Origin: DAIDKA01 sp049792815
Lineage (GTDB): Bacteria > Pseudomonadota > Gammaproteobacteria > Steroidobacterales > Steroidobacteraceae
Direction of reading: 5' to 3'
DNA: 9,087 bases
NCBI GenBank assembly: GCA_049792815.1
Contig: JBARBG010000101.1
Span: forward strand, 1-9,087
Part shown: positions 7,149 to 9,087 of the stretch, piece after piece
Numbering within the stretch: the first letter of the stretch is position 1
Layout: each line of letters starts with the position of its first letter
The notes under the pieces: generated by a model
Databases searched by the model: none
What the model was told of the DNA's origin: nothing
Seen by the model: the letters and a program-made list of their open reading frames with translations, nothing else
Position numbers and translations under genes: made by a program

Positions 7149-7154
7149 GAGGAG
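7149..7154 (+). promoter_or_regulatory. Ribosome-binding site of the 60-residue small ORF
   Basis: GAGGAG with a seven-base spacer to the ATG at 7162. It is among the best Shine-Dalgarno matches in the window and is the main argument that the small ORF is translated rather than a chance reading frame. Confidence 0.7.
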
Positions 7155-7161
7155 AGAGATC

Positions 7162-7344
7162 ATGAGCACCAACACTGTGAACCTGAAAGTCCTGGTCTGC
7201 GCGCTGATCGCGATGGCCCCCAATGCGATTCTGATCCACGGGTTTAACTTAGCCACGGAGCAGGCGCAGTTGACCGGTCAGACTTCGCCTACCTCGCAGC
7301 CGACCGTGGACTCGTCAACAGCCCCAGCTGTTCTGGTAGATTAG
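7162..7344 (+). CDS. Small hydrophobic protein of unknown function, first gene of the gntR-ABC operon
   Basis: I do not recognise this 60-residue ORF. After a short polar start (MSTNTVNLK) it has one hydrophobic stretch at about residues 9-28 (VLVCALIAMAPNAILIHGF, with a Cys at 13 and a Pro-Asn kink at 20-21). The tail is polar, rich in Thr, Ser, Gln and Pro, and ends PAVLVD. It could be a single-pass small membrane protein or an exported peptide; there is no lipobox and no clear signal-peptidase site. Support for it being real: the GAGGAG ribosome-binding site at the right distance, a strong promoter just upstream, and co-orientation with gntR 37 bases on. Codon bias cannot be judged well over this length. 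It may act as a partner or sensor for the ABC transporter, or mainly as a leader whose translation opens the gntR start site. Confidence 0.6.
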   Translation: MSTNTVNLKVLVCALIAMAPNAILIHGFNLATEQAQLTGQTSPTSQPTVDSSTAPAVLVD

Positions 7345-7381
7345 AACGCTACTAGCCCGATACGGGCGTCTCGGAGCGTTC
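7344..7381 (+). promoter_or_regulatory. Two-tier stem-loop between the small ORF and gntR, masking the gntR ribosome-binding site
   Basis: The outer arms GAACGCT (7344-7350) and AGCGTTC (7375-7381) are a perfect seven-base inverted repeat. Nested inside, GCCCG (7355-7359) and CGGGC (7363-7367) form a perfect five-base stem with an ATA loop. The structure begins at the last base of the small-ORF stop codon (TAG, 7342-7344) and ends at the base before the gntR ATG (7382). The gntR Shine-Dalgarno GGAG (7373-7376) is half buried in the outer stem, and the bases next to the start codon are fully paired. A ribosome terminating on the small ORF would disrupt the left arm, so translational coupling is the simplest reading. 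No U tract follows, so it is not a terminator. Confidence 0.6.
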
Positions 7382-7792
7382 ATGGACCCGCAGTGGGAAG
7401 ACAGTGTGCCCATATACCGGCAACTGCGGGACCGCGTGGTCGCGATGATTCTGGACGGCATCCTCAAGGAGGGTGACGCGCTGCCCTCGGTGCGCAGCGT
7501 CGCCTCGGAGTTCCGTCTGAACCCGCTGACGGTTCTGAAGGGATACCAGCAGCTGGTCGACGAACATCTGGTCGAAAAGCGCCGCGGCCGGGGCATGTTC
7601 GTCAGTAGCGGAGCGAGCGGCGCGCTGCTCAAGGACGAGCGTCAGCGCTTCCTGGAAGATGAGTGGCCCAAGGTGCATGCGGCCATCGTCCGGCTGGGCC
7701 TGTCCCCCGCCGATCTGCTGCGCGCGGAGCAAGCCGCCGACAAGAAGAACTCCCCACCGCCACCGGACGAGAACAATGACGGCAGTAATTGA
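7382..7792 (+). CDS. GntR-family transcriptional regulator, YtrA subfamily
   Basis: 136-residue regulator with the N-terminal GntR winged helix-turn-helix (about 9-75). PIYRQLRDRVVAMILDGIL leads into LPSVRSVASEFRLNPLTVLKGYQQL (34-58), the recognition region, and EKRRGRGMFV (65-74) forms the wing. Only about 60 residues follow, mostly helical, with a Pro/Asn-rich tail. This short C-terminus without a FadR-, HutC- or MocR-type ligand domain is the hallmark of the YtrA subfamily. Such regulators usually repress an ABC transporter operon that includes their own gene, and the ABC ATPase here overlaps the end of this gene by 17 bases. The start at 7382 is backed by GGAG with a five-base spacer. The effector is unknown; in this subfamily it is often linked to cell-envelope or antibiotic stress, which the sequence does not show. 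The palindrome at 7085-7108 is its likely operator. Confidence 0.92.
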   Translation: MDPQWEDSVPIYRQLRDRVVAMILDGILKEGDALPSVRSVASEFRLNPLTVLKGYQQLVDEHLVEKRRGRGMFVSSGASGALLKDERQRFLEDEWPKVHAAIVRLGLSPADLLRAEQAADKKNSPPPPDENNDGSN

Positions 7793-8627
7793 AGCGCGGG
7801 GGCTGCGCAAATCCTACGGATCCAAGCGCGCACTGGATGATGTGACCTTCAATGTGGCGCCGGGGCGCATCGTGGGCATGATCGGCGCCAATGGTGCCGG
7901 CAAGACCACGGCCCTCAAGGCCATACTGGGCCTGACCAGCTTCCAGGGCGATCTGACGGTGCTCGGACGCAACCCGCGCACCCAGCGCGATGAGCTCATG
8001 CGCGATGTCTGTTTCATCGCCGACGTGGCGGTGCTGTCGCGCTGGCTGAAAGTCAGCCAGGCGCTCGACTACGTGGCCGGCGTGCATCCGCGCTTCAACC
8101 GCGCGCGCGCCGAGGAGATCCTGCGCAAGACCGATCTGAAGATGAACAGCAGGGTGCGCGAGCTGTCCAAGGGCATGGTGACCCAGCTGCACCTGGCGCT
8201 GATCCTCGCGATCGACGCCCGGCTGCTGGTGCTCGATGAGCCCACGCTGGGGCTGGATCTGCTGTACCGGCGCCAGTTCTATGACACCTTGCTGAATGAC
8301 TATTTCAACAAGGAGCGCACCATCCTGCTCACCACCCACCAGGTGGAGGAAATCGAGCACCTGCTCACCGATGTGCTGTTCCTGCGACAAGGGCGGATCA
8401 TGATGTCACTGCCGGTGGACGACATCGCCGAGCAGTACGTGCAGCTGACCGTGGACCCCGCGCAGGTGGCAAGGGCGCGGGAGCTGCGCCCGTTCTACGA
8501 ACGTGAAATCTTCGGCCGCGTGGCCATGTTCTTCGAGGGACACCGACCCGAGGAGCTCGAAGCGCTGGGCGATGTCCGCACGCCCTCGATCGCCGACCTG
8601 TTCGTGGCCAAGATGCAGCCCTCATGA
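7776..8627 (+). CDS. ABC transporter ATP-binding protein (YtrB/CcmA-like)
   Basis: 283-residue ABC ATPase that would power the membrane permease encoded next. Motifs in order: Walker A GANGAGKTT (37-45), signature LSKGM (130-134) in place of LSGGQ, Walker B LLVLDEPTLGLD (150-161; D154, E155) and the switch histidine H188 in LTTHQ. The Q-loop region reads FIADVAVLSRW (80-90), with Asp where the usual Gln sits. About 80 residues after the ATPase core form a small C-terminal extension ending SIADLFVAKMQPS, as in ABC-2-type exporter ATPases. I chose the ATG at 7776 over the in-frame ATG at 7659: the family N-terminus (VIEARGLRKSYG) starts right there, and the upstream stretch is gntR read in another frame. 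It overlaps gntR by 17 bases and its TGA overlaps the permease ATG (ATGA), so translation is coupled along the operon. Direction of transport is probably export; substrate unknown. Confidence 0.93.
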   Translation: MTAVIEARGLRKSYGSKRALDDVTFNVAPGRIVGMIGANGAGKTTALKAILGLTSFQGDLTVLGRNPRTQRDELMRDVCFIADVAVLSRWLKVSQALDYVAGVHPRFNRARAEEILRKTDLKMNSRVRELSKGMVTQLHLALILAIDARLLVLDEPTLGLDLLYRRQFYDTLLNDYFNKERTILLTTHQVEEIEHLLTDVLFLRQGRIMMSLPVDDIAEQYVQLTVDPAQVARARELRPFYEREIFGRVAMFFEGHRPEELEALGDVRTPSIADLFVAKMQPS

Positions 8628-9087
8628 GCGCTTCAGAACCCACCATCGACCCCACCGCGGTGGACACGGCACAGGAGCCGGCGGCTCCGGCGCTCTATGC
8701 GCGGCCCCCGGTTCTGCGCACACTGATACGGCGCGAGCTGTGGGAACATCGCGCGCTGTGGATCGCGCCCCTGGCGGTAGCGGCATTGCTGCTGCTGCTC
8801 GCGATCATCGGCAAGACCAACGCCGATTTCGGCCAGGTCGCACTGCCCGAGCAGCGTCGCGCGCTGTTCGCCGTGATCATGGCGTACGCGGTGGTGCCGC
8901 AGTTCCTCGTCTTGGGCATCGTCAGCTGGATGTATGCCGGGGATTGCCTCTATGCCGAGCGCAAGGACCGCAGCATCCTGTTCTGGAAGTCCATGCCGGT
9001 GTCGGACACGCTGACGGTGCTGTCGAAACTGCTGCTGGTGGTGGTGCTGGTACCGCTGGGGGTGTACCTGGTTTCGCTGGTGACCAC
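8624..9087 (+). CDS. ABC-2-type transporter permease (partial, C-terminus off the window)
   Basis: The first 154 residues of a membrane protein that continues past the right edge. A polar, Ala/Pro-rich N-terminus of about 30 residues leads to LRTLIRRELWEHRALW, a short amphipathic stretch common at the start of ABC-2 permeases. Membrane segments follow at about 45-62, 81-104 and 133-153. Between the second and third is a cytoplasmic loop with DCLYAERKDRSILFWKSMPVSD (107-128). That pattern (acidic/basic pair, then F-W-K-S-x-P-V-S-D) recurs in permeases paired with YtrA-type regulators. It starts on an ATGA overlap with the ATPase gene, so the two are almost certainly a transporter pair. No Shine-Dalgarno better than GATG-CAG is present, consistent with coupled translation. 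The half that would show the remaining membrane segments is missing, so subfamily placement is provisional. Confidence 0.87.
   Translation, partial: MSASEPTIDPTAVDTAQEPAAPALYARPPVLRTLIRRELWEHRALWIAPLAVAALLLLLAIIGKTNADFGQVALPEQRRALFAVIMAYAVVPQFLVLGIVSWMYAGDCLYAERKDRSILFWKSMPVSDTLTVLSKLLLVVVLVPLGVYLVSLVT

Noticed and set aside
7659..7775. N-terminal extension of the ABC ATPase from an in-frame ATG at 7659
   Set aside because: The extra 39 residues are gntR coding sequence read in another frame and are low-complexity Arg/Pro. The family N-terminus begins at 7776.

Overview
The window is GC-rich, densely coding DNA that looks like a gammaproteobacterial chromosome. A FadE-type acyl-CoA dehydrogenase of about 820 residues, a type-2 malate dehydrogenase, a GspA/ExeA ATPase with GspB, and a YtrA-type GntR/ABC cassette together suggest a Xanthomonadales, Nevskiales or Steroidobacterales-like lineage. 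That placement is inferred from gene content; no rRNA or other marker is present.

The minus-strand block (positions 7004 down to 1) reads, in transcription order: malate dehydrogenase (mdh), acyl-CoA dehydrogenase (fadE), a secreted DUF4399 protein, DNA polymerase IV (dinB), a GspA/ExeA-like ATPase, and a GspB-like protein cut by the left edge. The gaps are 32, 29, 7, 5 and 2 bases, so the last four genes very probably share a transcript, and all six may. The functions are mixed: TCA cycle, fatty-acid beta-oxidation, an unknown periplasmic protein, translesion synthesis, and type II secretion assembly. A possible mdh promoter lies at 7032-7059.

The plus-strand block (7072 to the right edge) starts in a 157-base divergent intergenic region. 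It holds a strong-looking sigma70 promoter overlapped by a palindrome that fits a YtrA-type operator. The genes follow in order: a 60-residue hydrophobic small ORF, a YtrA-subfamily GntR regulator, an ABC ATPase (17-base overlap with the regulator) and an ABC permease (4-base overlap, cut by the right edge). This is an autoregulated ABC export or membrane-stress cassette. The RNA leader carries two potential structures, one just before the small ORF and one between the small ORF and gntR. The second hides the gntR ribosome-binding site and could couple its translation to that of the small ORF.

The most interesting material is this plus-strand 5' region (7072-7384). The remainder is recognisable and mostly conventional, apart from the unusual gene company of dinB and gspAB. 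I saw no tRNA, rRNA, CRISPR array, insertion sequence or integrase, and no gene-free stretch longer than 157 bases.
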